From NCBI GenBank assembly GCA_000974665.1, contig BBSY01000002.1, positions 744,001 through 808,000 on the forward strand: a DNA stretch of 64,000 bases. Direction: 5' to 3'. The notes under the pieces are model-generated. The model saw only the letters and a program-made list of their open reading frames with translations, had not been told where the DNA came from and did no database searches. A program made the position numbers and the translations under genes. Shown here one piece after another: positions 37,026 to 46,527 of this stretch (position 1 is its first letter; each line of letters starts with the position of its first letter). The stretch is from an alpha proteobacterium U9-1i. GTDB lineage: Bacteria; Pseudomonadota; Alphaproteobacteria; Caulobacterales; Aquidulcibacteraceae.

Positions 37026-38384
37026 ATGACGAGCAACAATACCCTGGTCGTGAAGCGTCGCTTCGCTTACCCGGTCGAGTCCGTGTTTGACGCATGGCTG
37101 GACGCGAAGGCCCTCGGCGCCTGGCTATTCAAGACGCCCGACGGAAAGATGGAGAAGGTCGAAGTCGATGCGCGCGTTGGCGGCGGCTTTAAGATCAATG
37201 AGCGCCGGGGCGAAGTGCTGGCTGAACATTGGGGACGCTACATCGAGATCGATCGGCCGCGGCGCCTCGCGTTCGATTTTGGCGTGGGCGGCGATTCCGA
37301 GCCCACCACGCGCGTGACCGTCGATTTCGCGCCGCTAGAGGCTGGGTGCGAGCTAACGCTGACGCACGAGGGCGTCTGGGCGGGTTACGAAGAACGCACG
37401 GCGCAAGGCTGGGTAATGATCCTCGACAATCTCTCGCGCAGCGTTGGCGATGAGGCCGAGCGCGAGATCGTCATCAGCCGCAGCTTCGCCGCACCGCGCG
37501 CACTCGTGTGGGAGGCGTGGACGACGCCCGAACATTTCGCCCAATGGATGGGCCCGCGTGGCTTCACCACAACGAAGCCCGTCGGCCAGTTGAAGATCGA
37601 AGGCTCGTGGCGCTACGACATGGTGGATGCCGACGGAACGGTTTACCCGAACCGGTTGGTGTTCCGCGAGATCACGCCAAATTCGCGCCTCGCGTATGAT
37701 CACGGCGGCGGTGACGAAACGACCGCGCATGATTTTGAAGTCATCGTGACGTTCGCAGATGACGGCGACGGCACGAAAGTCACGCTGCGTTCTTTGTTTC
37801 CGAACAAGGCCGCGCGGGATTTCGTTGTCGAGAACATTGGAGCGATCGAAGGCGGCAGACAGACGCTGGAGCGCCTCGGCGAGAAAATTGCCCACATACA
37901 GCAAGAACCAGTGGTCATTACACGCGACTTCACGGCGCCGCGCGCGCTTGTATTTGACGCATTCACCAAGCCTGAGCATCTCGCGCACTGGTGGGGCCCC
38001 AAGGGTTGCAAGATCATCAACCCCCGCAACGACCTCAAGCGTGGCGGCGAATTCCGCTACGGGATGGAGTTCGGCGGAGCGATGATGCACGGCAAGCAAA
38101 TCTACCGCGAGGTGACGCCGCCGAACCGCCTTGTCTTCGAGAACATGTTCACAGACGAGGCGGGAAATCCGATCCCGCATCCTGGCGCAGCGGACTGGCC
38201 GGTGAAAATGCTCACAACAATTTTGTTCGAGGATGTCGGGAAGGGTACCCGCGTCACCGTCCTATGGACGCCACTCGACGCCAATGCCGCTGAACGCGCC
38301 ACGTTCGACGCAAATCGCGCGGGAATGAACCAGGGCTGGAGCGGATCGTTTGAAGTGCTCGAAGCGTACCTCGCTTCGATCTGA
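37026..38384 (+). CDS. Triple SRPBCC/AHSA1-domain fusion protein
   Basis: The 452-residue protein is built from three consecutive AHSA1-type domains. They cover about residues 5-140 (VKRRFAYPVESVFDAWLDAK ... WVMILDNLSRSV), 147-292 (VISRSFAAPRALVWEAWTTP ... GGRQTLERLGEKI) and 297-452 (VITRDFTAPRALVFDAFTKP ... MNQGWSGSFEVLEAYLAS). Domains two and three share the APRALVxxAxTxPEHxAxW signature, so at least one internal duplication is evident; domain one is more diverged. Single-domain AHSA1 proteins are the rule. The upstream ArsR gene is the probable regulator. Ligand unknown. Confidence 0.88.
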   Translation: MTSNNTLVVKRRFAYPVESVFDAWLDAKALGAWLFKTPDGKMEKVEVDARVGGGFKINERRGEVLAEHWGRYIEIDRPRRLAFDFGVGGDSEPTTRVTVDFAPLEAGCELTLTHEGVWAGYEERTAQGWVMILDNLSRSVGDEAEREIVISRSFAAPRALVWEAWTTPEHFAQWMGPRGFTTTKPVGQLKIEGSWRYDMVDADGTVYPNRLVFREITPNSRLAYDHGGGDETTAHDFEVIVTFADDGDGTKVTLRSLFPNKAARDFVVENIGAIEGGRQTLERLGEKIAHIQQEPVVITRDFTAPRALVFDAFTKPEHLAHWWGPKGCKIINPRNDLKRGGEFRYGMEFGGAMMHGKQIYREVTPPNRLVFENMFTDEAGNPIPHPGAADWPVKMLTTILFEDVGKGTRVTVLWTPLDANAAERATFDANRAGMNQGWSGSFEVLEAYLASI

Positions 38385-38398
38385 TTGAGGGACCAAAC

Positions 38399-39088
38399 AT
38401 GAGGACTGCTTTGATCGCCTTGTTAGGCGTAACGCTCGCGGCTTGCCAACAGCCCGCCGAAACAACCAATGCCGCGCCGGCGCCGCCCGCGCCAGTGACC
38501 GTTGATGTGCCGGCGGGCGCCTATCGCATCGATCCCATGCACTCGACGATTCATTTCCGCGTGAACCATATCGGCATGTCCAATTACACGGCGGCGTTCG
38601 AGCGCTTCAATGTCGAGCTTACGCTCGACCCTGCGAATCCGGCCGCCGCACAGGTCAACGCCACGATTGACGTGCGTTCGCTCGCGCTACCTGCGCCGCC
38701 GGCTGGCTTTCTGGAAGATATGCTCGGCGCATCCTGGTTCGACACCGCACGGTTTCCAGAAATCACTTTCCGCTCGACGGCGATTGAGATGACGAGCGCC
38801 AACACGGCGCACGTCACGGGCGATCTCACGTTGCACGGCGTCACCAAACCCGTCACGCTCGACGCCACCTTTAATGGCGGCTACGCCGGCCATCCGATGG
38901 ACCCCAATGCGCGCATCGGCTTCTCCGCGCACGGCACGTTCAATCGATCGGAGTTTGGCATGGGTTACGGCGTGCCGCCCGAAGGCTCGACGATGGGCGT
39001 CAGCGACGCAGTCGAGGTGATCATTGAAACCGAGTTCAACGGTCCGGCTTGGGCAGGCGCGGCGCCGGTGGAAGGGGCGGCGCCATGA
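38399..39088 (+). CDS. YceI-family lipoprotein
   Basis: After a lipobox signal (LIALLGVTLAACQQP) and a short Ala/Pro linker, the protein has the YceI beta-barrel motifs YRIDPMHSTIHFRVNHIGMS, FNVELTLDP, FRSTAIEMTSANTAHVTGDL and TLHGVTKPVTLDATFNGG. YceI barrels bind long isoprenoid-like lipids in the periplasm. The stop overlaps the following SRPBCC start (ATGA). It belongs to the ArsR-headed cluster; a shared role with the SRPBCC proteins in hydrophobic ligand binding is inference. Confidence 0.92.
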   Translation: MRTALIALLGVTLAACQQPAETTNAAPAPPAPVTVDVPAGAYRIDPMHSTIHFRVNHIGMSNYTAAFERFNVELTLDPANPAAAQVNATIDVRSLALPAPPAGFLEDMLGASWFDTARFPEITFRSTAIEMTSANTAHVTGDLTLHGVTKPVTLDATFNGGYAGHPMDPNARIGFSAHGTFNRSEFGMGYGVPPEGSTMGVSDAVEVIIETEFNGPAWAGAAPVEGAAP

Positions 39089-39543
39089 GCAAACGTAGTG
39101 TCCAACACGCCACCTTCGTGATCGAGCGCGAGTTCGAGTTCCCGTTGGCGGTGGTCTATGCGGCTTGGGCCGACAAGAACGCGAAATCGCGCTGGTTCGC
39201 TTCCGGCGAAAACTGGACCACGCTCGCGCACGATTTCGATTACCGCGTCGGTGGACGAGAGGTGCTGAAGGGCAGGTTTGCCAGCGGCCCGCGCAGCGAT
39301 TTTGACGGCGCGTATCATGACATCGCCGAGGACGCGCGCATCATCTATGCGTACGACATGGAGATAGATGGCGCACGTATCTCCGTATCGCTGGCGACGG
39401 TCGAGTTCGAAGCAATCGGCAAGCGCACCAAGATAAAGCTCACCGAGCAAGGTGCGTTCCTCGATGGACTTGACGACGCCGGAAAGCGCGAGGCCGGCAT
39501 GCGCGAGTTGCTCGACGCATTGGACGCCTCGCTGCGCCACTAG
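39085..39543 (+). CDS. SRPBCC/AHSA1-domain protein
   Basis: The 152-residue protein is a single AHSA1-type domain: FVIEREFEFPLAVVYAAWAD, the aromatic-rich RWFASGENW, YRVGGREVLKGRF, and a terminal helix GKREAGMRELLDALDASL. Its ATG overlaps the YceI stop by 4 bp. It is the fifth SRPBCC domain within 4 kb. Ligand unknown. Confidence 0.87.
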   Translation: MSKRSVQHATFVIEREFEFPLAVVYAAWADKNAKSRWFASGENWTTLAHDFDYRVGGREVLKGRFASGPRSDFDGAYHDIAEDARIIYAYDMEIDGARISVSLATVEFEAIGKRTKIKLTEQGAFLDGLDDAGKREAGMRELLDALDASLRH

Positions 39544-39628
39544 ATGTTGCGCGAACGGCGCTTGACTCGCGCGAGCGACCTCTTCTTTCTTTTCCGCGCA
39601 ACGCGCGCGAGATGCGACGGAGGTTCAC

Positions 39629-40261
39629 ATGGCGGATGAGCTCGTTTTCTACACAAATCCGATGTCGCGTGGTCGCATCATTCGCTGGATGCTGGAAGAG
39701 GTGGGCCGGCCTTACCGCACCGAGGTGCTGCAATACGGCACGACGATGAAGGCGCCGGACTATCTTGCGATCAATCCGATGGGCAAGGTGCCGGCGATCA
39801 AACACGGCGACACGGTCGTCACGGAAGGCGCGGCGATCTGCGCGTACCTGGCTGACGCATTTCCGCACGTTGGCCTCGCGCCGCCGCACGGCAGCAAGGA
39901 GCGCGGCGCCTATTATCGGTGGCTGTTTTTCGCCGCTGGTTGCGTTGAGCCTGCGGTCACAAACAAGTCTCTCGGGTTCGAGGCCCCGCCAGAGAAGCGC
40001 TCAACCATTGGCTATGGGTCCATGGCGGACGTGCTGAGCGGCCTGGAAATGGCGTTGTCGAAGGGCCCCTACATCACCGGCGAAAACTTCTCGGCGGCGG
40101 ATGTCTATGTGGGTTCGCAGATCGGCTGGGGAACGCGGTTCGGCACGCTAGAAAATCGGCCGGCGTTCGGTCCGTACTTGCAACGCATTTTCGCGCGTCC
40201 GGCCGCAATCCGCGCGAACGAGATCGATGACAAACTGATCGCCGAGGCGCAGCAACAATAG
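39629..40261 (+). CDS. Glutathione S-transferase-family protein
   Basis: The 210-residue cytosolic protein has a thioredoxin-fold N-terminus (LVFYTNPMSRGRIIRWMLEE, INPMGKVPAIKHGD, VVTEGAAICAYLADAF) with the cis-Pro and Glu-x-Ala/Ser glutathione contacts. A helical C-terminal domain contains ENFSAADVYVGSQIGWG. A Ser in NPMSRGR probably takes the catalytic position. GGAGG precedes the start. It ends the ArsR-headed cluster, 85 bp after the last SRPBCC gene, and may be on the same transcript. Confidence 0.9.
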   Translation: MADELVFYTNPMSRGRIIRWMLEEVGRPYRTEVLQYGTTMKAPDYLAINPMGKVPAIKHGDTVVTEGAAICAYLADAFPHVGLAPPHGSKERGAYYRWLFFAAGCVEPAVTNKSLGFEAPPEKRSTIGYGSMADVLSGLEMALSKGPYITGENFSAADVYVGSQIGWGTRFGTLENRPAFGPYLQRIFARPAAIRANEIDDKLIAEAQQQ

Positions 40262-40265
40262 AGCG

Positions 40266-40646
40266 CTAGCGCGAAGGCGCTGCGCCAGGTTCAACGCTCA
40301 CGCGGACGCGCGCGATCGCGGCATCCGGCAACGGCACGTAGAAGCGCGCCGCAGCGCTATCGCGCATCGCCAGGGCGCCGTTCCAACGCGCTTCAGTAAC
40401 GCTGATGCGCTCGCCGGTCGCGTCGAACGCCTCGACTCGCAGGTGCGCCAAAATGAGACCTGGGCGACCAGGCGTGCGCCGGGCCCAGCCGCGCAGTTCC
40501 GTGCTCTCGCCAGCGCCAACGACCGCCATATCCACCAATGAAACGCGATATCCGCTTACGGCTTCTATCATTACGCGCTCCGGCGCAGCTCGCGCCGCCT
40601 CCGCGCCAGCCGTCATCGCTGCAGCAAGTAGAAAGGGTTTGAACAC
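40266..40646 (-). CDS. Small secreted protein of unknown function
   Basis: From a GTG at 40646 the frame encodes a signal peptide (VFKPFLLAAAMTAGAEAARA) and a mature domain of about 105 residues, with beta strands such as SGYRVSLVDMAVVGAGE, LRGWARRTPG and IARVRVSVEPGA. No family recognised. Extending to 40694 would add an unlikely Arg-rich leader before the signal. It converges with the GST gene 4 bp away. Confidence 0.6.
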   Translation of the reverse strand: MFKPFLLAAAMTAGAEAARAAPERVMIEAVSGYRVSLVDMAVVGAGESTELRGWARRTPGRPGLILAHLRVEAFDATGERISVTEARWNGALAMRDSAAARFYVPLPDAAIARVRVSVEPGAAPSR

Positions 40647-40778
40647 GAACTGTCCCGTTAAGCATCGCGCAATCGCGCGCGCTCGAACGTGCAAGCACCG
40701 TTCCTTGCGCGGGGACTTGGCAAGGGGCGCGTGCGTGGTGGACGACGACGATCGCGCGTCGCCATGGCCGCTGCGTTG

Positions 40779-41207
40779 CTAGAAGCGAACAACGACCGAG
40801 CGCGCGGAGAATTCGGCTGGCCCGTGATAGACCGCTTCGATGTTGTTCTGGTCTGGGTCTAGGACAAACCCTGCATAATAGCCCGGGTGATAGTGGCGTT
40901 CGCCGGGCGCCCCATTGTCCTGTCCACCATGCGCGAGCGCGGCCTTGTGGAACGCGTCGACCATGCCACGATCTTTGGCCTGAAACGCAAGGTGATAACG
41001 CCCAGTCAGACGGCCTTGAGCGGCGTCGCTGGCAGCGTTCGAGATGAACAATTCGTCGGCCCAAATATAATCATCGGCCTCGCCGCCGATGGGGATTCCA
41101 AGAACGTCAAAGACGGCCCTGTAGAAGCGTTTGCTCGCGGTCACGTCCGCGACGACGAGTTGAATATGATCGATCAACCGTCCTCGATGAAGCTCTTGGC
41201 TTGCCAT
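40779..41207 (-). CDS. VOC-family (glyoxalase/bleomycin resistance-like) protein
   Basis: The 142-residue protein has the two beta-alpha-beta modules of the vicinal oxygen chelate fold. LIDHIQLVVADVTASKRFYR opens the first with a ligand His. RYHLAFQAKDRGMVDAFHKA and YYAGFVLDPDQNNIEAVYHG follow, with a second His and a terminal Glu. This metal triad fits a VOC enzyme, but the reaction is unknown. The ATG at 41207 has AGGCGAG upstream; a longer frame to 41381 is not supported. Confidence 0.88.
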   Translation of the reverse strand: MASQELHRGRLIDHIQLVVADVTASKRFYRAVFDVLGIPIGGEADDYIWADELFISNAASDAAQGRLTGRYHLAFQAKDRGMVDAFHKAALAHGGQDNGAPGERHYHPGYYAGFVLDPDQNNIEAVYHGPAEFSARSVVVRF

Positions 41208-41414
41208 GATCTCGCCTCCATTTCGCGTGCGTGCGAAACGCGCCACGGATGCACACCGTTCCGATACGCAGGCACTCCATACCGCCAGGGGTGCGGCCTG
41301 CGTCGAGCTCGATGTCGCGGGCGCCTTTTTGTGATCGCCCCAGGTGAGCCACGCGCTTGTGTTCGGACGACCCCCAAGCAAGCGTCTCGCATATAAAGGC
41401 TCAGGGAAGATTTT

Positions 41415-42131
41415 ATGTTTCGAACTATCGCAAGGGGCGTCTGCGCGCTCTCACTCGTTTTTGTCGCGACGATCCTCGCCGCCTGTGGCGCGAACGAGAC
41501 CATGCTGGCCGTGCATGCCAGCGCCACCACGCGCACGACGCCCGATCTCGCGGTGGTTACGCTGGGCGTACTTGCGCGGGGGGCGAATGCGGGCGCGGCG
41601 CAACAAGCACAAAGTACACGCATGCAAGCGGTGGTGCAGGCGGCCCAGAGCGCTGGGGCAGAGGATGCCGATATTCAAACGGTCGGGTATTCGCTTGAGC
41701 CTCAATATGCTTACGCACGTGGACAAGCGCCGCGCATAACCGGCTATATCAGCCGCAACACCGTTTCGATCCGACTCCGTGATCTCAACGCCGTCAGCAG
41801 CTTGATTGACGCCACCGTGGCAGAGGGCGCAAACGAGCTTCACGGTATTCAGTTCACGTTTCAGGACGAAGAAAGTTCTCGTGAGGAAGCTCGAGCGCAA
41901 GCGCTCGCGACGGCGCGGCAACGCGCCACCACTTACGCCGAAGCGGCCGGCCTTGAAGTCGTTGGTATCCAAGCGATCATCGAACCTGGCAGCGTACTTC
42001 CGCCCATGGGCGGCCGGCGAGACGGCTTTGGCGGTGCGGTTCTCGCGGAAGCGGCTGCGCCGCAAGCGGTGATAAACCCCGGCCAGCTCGACAACCAGGC
42101 CAGCGTCACGGTGGTGTTTGTGCTGCGATGA
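41415..42131 (+). CDS. SIMPL-domain lipoprotein (DUF541)
   Basis: A lipobox signal (LSLVFVATILAACGANE) is followed by a SIMPL domain. Its features are ASATTRTTPDLAVVTLGVLA, IQTVGYSLEPQYAY, ITGYISRNTVSIRLRDLNAV and a middle FQDEESSREEARAQALATAR. The last stretch is the family's conserved Lys/Arg-Ala-rich helix. SIMPL proteins are periplasmic or outer-membrane-associated and form oligomers; function is poorly defined. It stands alone with a 200-bp upstream region containing a TTTCGC-N6-GCGAAA hairpin (41221-41238) of unknown role. Confidence 0.88.
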   Translation: MFRTIARGVCALSLVFVATILAACGANETMLAVHASATTRTTPDLAVVTLGVLARGANAGAAQQAQSTRMQAVVQAAQSAGAEDADIQTVGYSLEPQYAYARGQAPRITGYISRNTVSIRLRDLNAVSSLIDATVAEGANELHGIQFTFQDEESSREEARAQALATARQRATTYAEAAGLEVVGIQAIIEPGSVLPPMGGRRDGFGGAVLAEAAAPQAVINPGQLDNQASVTVVFVLR

Positions 42132-42161
42132 GTGCGCGGCGCCTCGTCGGCGCTCAGTCGC

Positions 42162-43829
<1,668 letters not shown>

Positions 43830-43894
43830 GCCTCGCGCTAGCCGATTTCCAGGTCATCCTACAGCCGTTGAAACTCAAGCGCGTAAGAACGCAC

Positions 43895-43911
43895 TGGCGA
43901 CCCCGGAGAGA
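43895..43911. repeat. attL: copy of the tRNA-Arg 3' end
   Basis: The 17 bases TGGCGACCCCGGAGAGA repeat exactly at 54350-54366, where they form the 3' end (minus strand) of an intact tRNA-Arg. No other tRNA sequence surrounds this copy, so it marks the distal junction left by site-specific integration. Confidence 0.9.
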
Positions 43912-43941
43912 ACATCACTACCAAGCGCAATCAAACGCTTA

Positions 43942-43953
43942 GGGTGACTAACC
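43942..43953 (+). repeat. Arm-type repeat 1 (left end)
   Basis: GGGTGACTAACC recurs in identical form at 43994-44005; its core GTGACTAACC also occurs near the right end. Position just inside attL fits an integrase or excisionase arm-binding site. Confidence 0.65.
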
Positions 43954-43993
43954 TGTGTCCGTACTCCCATCGGTTTTCAAGGCATTCCAAGCG

Positions 43994-44005
43994 GGGTGAC
44001 TAACC
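43994..44005 (+). repeat. Arm-type repeat 2 (left end), inside an inverted repeat
   Basis: Identical to the copy at 43942. It is flanked by perfect inverted arms GGCATTCC (43981-43988) and GGAATGCC (44007-44014), and by AGCGGGG/CCCCGCT. The site could therefore also be presented on a hairpin or serve as an operator for the left-end genes. Confidence 0.65.
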
Positions 44006-44047
44006 GGGAATGCCCCGCTCGTTCGCGACTCACGGTAGGTTGGCTTC

Positions 44048-44287
44048 ATGAGCATTGAACAGATTGTGGCCCACGTGAAAGCAGGCGACGACGAGGCGCG
44101 GTCCCTTGAGGATCGGCTCGCCAGTTACGAGTCTGCTCAAGCCGTGGCGAAGGAAGCTGGCGTGATAACCGTCGTCGAATTTTTTCCAGAATCCCAGCCG
44201 CCGCTGAAGTTCGATTTCCTCCAAGAGCGTATCGACAAGCTAAAACTGCTGATTGACCTCGCCAATTGGGGGAAAGAGCGGCCCTAA
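44048..44287 (+). CDS. Small unknown protein of the element, 79 aa
   Basis: A 79-residue, mostly helical, acidic protein (IVAHVKAGDDEARSLEDRLA, VITVVEFFPESQPP). No signal peptide, membrane segment or known motif. It is the first gene inside the left end and is followed after 31 bp by another unknown gene in the same direction, so it probably opens the left-end operon. Confidence 0.6.
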   Translation: MSIEQIVAHVKAGDDEARSLEDRLASYESAQAVAKEAGVITVVEFFPESQPPLKFDFLQERIDKLKLLIDLANWGKERP

Positions 44288-44318
44288 AAACGGCAAGTAA
44301 ATTGCTTAGCGTTGGTCC

Positions 44319-44885
44319 ATGACCGAAACGCCGGCCAAACAACTCGCGCGGCTACAGCGAAGCCTGTTGCGCCACCCAAGTCTCGAAGCGGTGCTAGGCG
44401 GCTCGCCGCTTGAGGTGGTGGCCGCGCGCAATGTCATTCCAGCACTTGTATTCCATCTAAGTCCGGCTGCCGGGGGCGGGGCACCATGCGAGCCGGAGAC
44501 CACAACGTTTTACAAAGCCGCTGCGCTTTATGTCCGCTCCGATGGCGGCGTGAGCGATATCGATTTGCTTCGCGCCGCTAACGACACGTTGCCGGACAAA
44601 GCCTCCAAAAAACCAGCCAAGCTTCGTGAGCGCTTCAAGCGCGGCAAAGATGCTACCGAGCAGGAATCAGCGTTCGCGTGGATCGTCAGCCAGCAAGCGG
44701 CGAAAGAATACCTCGGGTCGTTGCTAAGGACCGTATCAGACATCGAAACGCGCGAACGTGACGTGACGAAACGCGAGATGGTCGTAGCCGAAAAGGATGC
44801 TGACGCTACGCGCAAGCTGGAGAGGGCCCGCGAGATATTCAGCGAAACAGTGTTGCGGCGAAGCGCGCCCCCAACCACCCCCTAA
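44319..44885 (+). CDS. Unknown helical protein of the element, 188 aa
   Basis: The N-terminal half is mixed alpha/beta (KQLARLQRSLLRHPSLEAVL, IPALVFHLSPAAGGG). The C-terminal 70 residues are strongly charged and helical (RTVSDIETRERDVTKREMVV onward), a probable coiled coil. No family is recognised. It lies in the left-end operon upstream of the RepA-like ATPase; a role in replication or regulation of the element is only a guess. Confidence 0.62.
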   Translation: MTETPAKQLARLQRSLLRHPSLEAVLGGSPLEVVAARNVIPALVFHLSPAAGGGAPCEPETTTFYKAAALYVRSDGGVSDIDLLRAANDTLPDKASKKPAKLRERFKRGKDATEQESAFAWIVSQQAAKEYLGSLLRTVSDIETRERDVTKREMVVAEKDADATRKLERAREIFSETVLRRSAPPTTP

Positions 44886-44946
44886 CTCTCGCTTCGTTCG
44901 GCATTGATCTGTAAGCCAAACAGCCCGGCGTTGTTATTGTCGGTGC

Positions 44947-45147
44947 ATGTCGAACCCGCTCGCGCCATACTTCGAACGCACACCAACGTCCGGCGACCTT
45001 GAGGCTGTGGCAAACGACGAATTGGAACGCATCATCGCTTCCGCTCGCGATGTGGAGGCGTTGGGTGACGCGGACCTGACCGAAACGCGGACTTGGGCAA
45101 CGGCGGTGCGTGTTGCGGCGGAAGCAGCATTGGCCGCGCGAACATGA
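44947..45147 (+). CDS. Small unknown protein of the element, 66 aa
   Basis: A 66-residue acidic helical protein (DLEAVANDELERIIASARDV). Its stop overlaps the following ATG (ATGA), so the two are probably co-translated. No motif recognised. Confidence 0.55.
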   Translation: MSNPLAPYFERTPTSGDLEAVANDELERIIASARDVEALGDADLTETRTWATAVRVAAEAALAART

Positions 45148-45356
45148 GGCGCTTCCAAGTAACGTACGCCGACAGTCGTGTTGAGGTGATTGAAGCGGAC
45201 GGTTGTTGGCCCAACGATTGGGGCGCGGCGTTCGTGTACGAAACGCAACGCCAGTCAAAGTCACCTACCGCGAAGCCCGGTGATATCAAGTCCACGTTTC
45301 ACACGTTCCGTTTCATCGCCGGCCGGTTGATAGCCGAAGTGCGCGAGATCGCGTGA
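45144..45356 (+). CDS. Small unknown protein of the element, 70 aa
   Basis: A 70-residue beta-rich protein (MRRFQVTYADSRVEVIEADG, THTFRF-like TFHTFRFIAGRLIAEV). It starts by a 4-bp overlap with the upstream gene and its stop overlaps the GTG of the RepA-like ATPase. It thus sits in a tightly coupled set of three. No family recognised. Confidence 0.6.
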   Translation: MRRFQVTYADSRVEVIEADGCWPNDWGAAFVYETQRQSKSPTAKPGDIKSTFHTFRFIAGRLIAEVREIA

Positions 45357-46375
45357 CTGTCCCGTCACTGCCGACGTTCGCCACAGCCGAGGAAATGGCG
45401 ACGCAAGTTCGTAAGGCCGACTATCTGATTGGGTCAGTGCTTGAGCGTGGCGTCTTTGCGATGCTGTTCGGTGAGCCCGGAACGGGCAAGAGCTTCTTGG
45501 CGCTCGATTGGTCATGCTCAATTGCGAGCGGTCGCGATTGGCTCGGGCGGCCGACACAGCAAGGGACGGTGATCTATATCGCGGGTGAAGGTCTCGCCGG
45601 CCTTGGCCGCCGTGTGAAGGCTTGGGCTCAACACCACAGTGTGCCGGTCGGCCACATTCGATTGTACGTTTCCAAGTACGGCGAGAACTTTCTAGACGCC
45701 GAAGAAATGGAGGCGTTGCGCGAGACAATGCGGCAGGCGCCACGACCCATATTGCTTGTTGTGGTCGATACGATGGCGCGTGCAACGCCCAACATGAATG
45801 AGGATCGGGCGAACGAAGTCGGCGTGTTCGTGGCCGCCTGTGACGAACTTCGCGACGAGTTCGGTTGCGCGGTGCTCGTGATCCACCACAGCCCCCACAA
45901 GGACAAAGGCCGGGCAAAAGGCAGCATCGCGCTCAAAGGCGCGGTCGATTTTGAGGCGGGGCTAAAGCACACGTCCAAACCCGGCGTAATCCGGTTCGCA
46001 TGTAGCAAGATGAAGGATGGAGAGCCGTTTGCGCCAATGCACCTACGCCTTGAGTCCGTGGAAATGTCGGCCGGCGGCGCGACCGTCTCAAGCGCCGTTC
46101 TGACAGAATGCGACGCACCGGCCGAGACGGCCCGTCAGGAACGCGCGTTCAAACCCACGGCCAATGACAAGCTGTTGATGCTGGCGCTTGGGCTTGAGCG
46201 ACAGGCAGAGACGGCCGTGCGGGCGGCGTTCATGGCGGGTCATCCCACAGGCCAAGGCGACGCTGCCAAAAACTACCTGAGAGCGCGAAACCGCGCGTTA
46301 CGGCGCGGGTGGTTCGTTGTGCAGGGCGACGCGCTGCTACCCGCCACAGAGGCGATAATGCGCGACCGAGAATAA
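45353..46375 (+). CDS. RepA-like hexameric helicase/AAA ATPase
   Basis: The 340-residue protein is a RecA-fold ATPase of the RepA/KaiC-like type. Walker A is MLFGEPGTGKSFLALDW, a beta strand leads to IYIAGEGLAGLGRRV, Walker B is ILLVVVDTMARATPNMNE, and VLVIHHSPHKDKGRAKGS carries the sensor-like His-His pair. A C-terminal winged-helix-like segment (DKLLMLALGLERQAETAVRA) follows. Such proteins are plasmid and satellite replicative helicases. It starts at a GTG coupled to the upstream gene. No separate primase was recognised, so replication would rely on host or helper primase. Confidence 0.8.
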   Translation: MTVPSLPTFATAEEMATQVRKADYLIGSVLERGVFAMLFGEPGTGKSFLALDWSCSIASGRDWLGRPTQQGTVIYIAGEGLAGLGRRVKAWAQHHSVPVGHIRLYVSKYGENFLDAEEMEALRETMRQAPRPILLVVVDTMARATPNMNEDRANEVGVFVAACDELRDEFGCAVLVIHHSPHKDKGRAKGSIALKGAVDFEAGLKHTSKPGVIRFACSKMKDGEPFAPMHLRLESVEMSAGGATVSSAVLTECDAPAETARQERAFKPTANDKLLMLALGLERQAETAVRAAFMAGHPTGQGDAAKNYLRARNRALRRGWFVVQGDALLPATEAIMRDRE

Positions 46376-46452
46376 GGACATTGGGCGATTGTCCGTCATG
46401 TTTCACGGGCTCTTTCAGCTAACCCGGCAAACTCCCCGGTCCGGACAGACAG

Positions 46453-46485
46453 GACACGACCCCCACGTAGTGGGGGCGTAGTGTC
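46453..46485. repeat. Long hairpin downstream of repA-like gene
   Basis: CCCCCAC (46460-46466), loop GTA, GTGGGGG (46470-46476), extended by GACAC (46453-46457) and GTGTC (46481-46485) across small bulges. There is no T run. It lies between the 3' ends of two convergent operons, so it could terminate both. Alternatively it could be a replication-origin or packaging signal. A second small dyad GGACA/TGTCC is at 46376-46394. Confidence 0.7.
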
Positions 46486-46527
46486 ATGTCGCGTACGGCC
46501 TAGCCCGAGATTGAATGTGTTGTGGTT

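Noticed and set aside
41221-41238. TTTCGC-N6-GCGAAA hairpin as a terminator or operator
   Set aside because: No T run and no partner regulator gene nearby; left as a note in the SIMPL entry only.
43895-43911. Second tRNA gene at the left junction
   Set aside because: Only the last 17 bases of a tRNA are present; no acceptor 5' strand, D-arm or anticodon arm precedes them.
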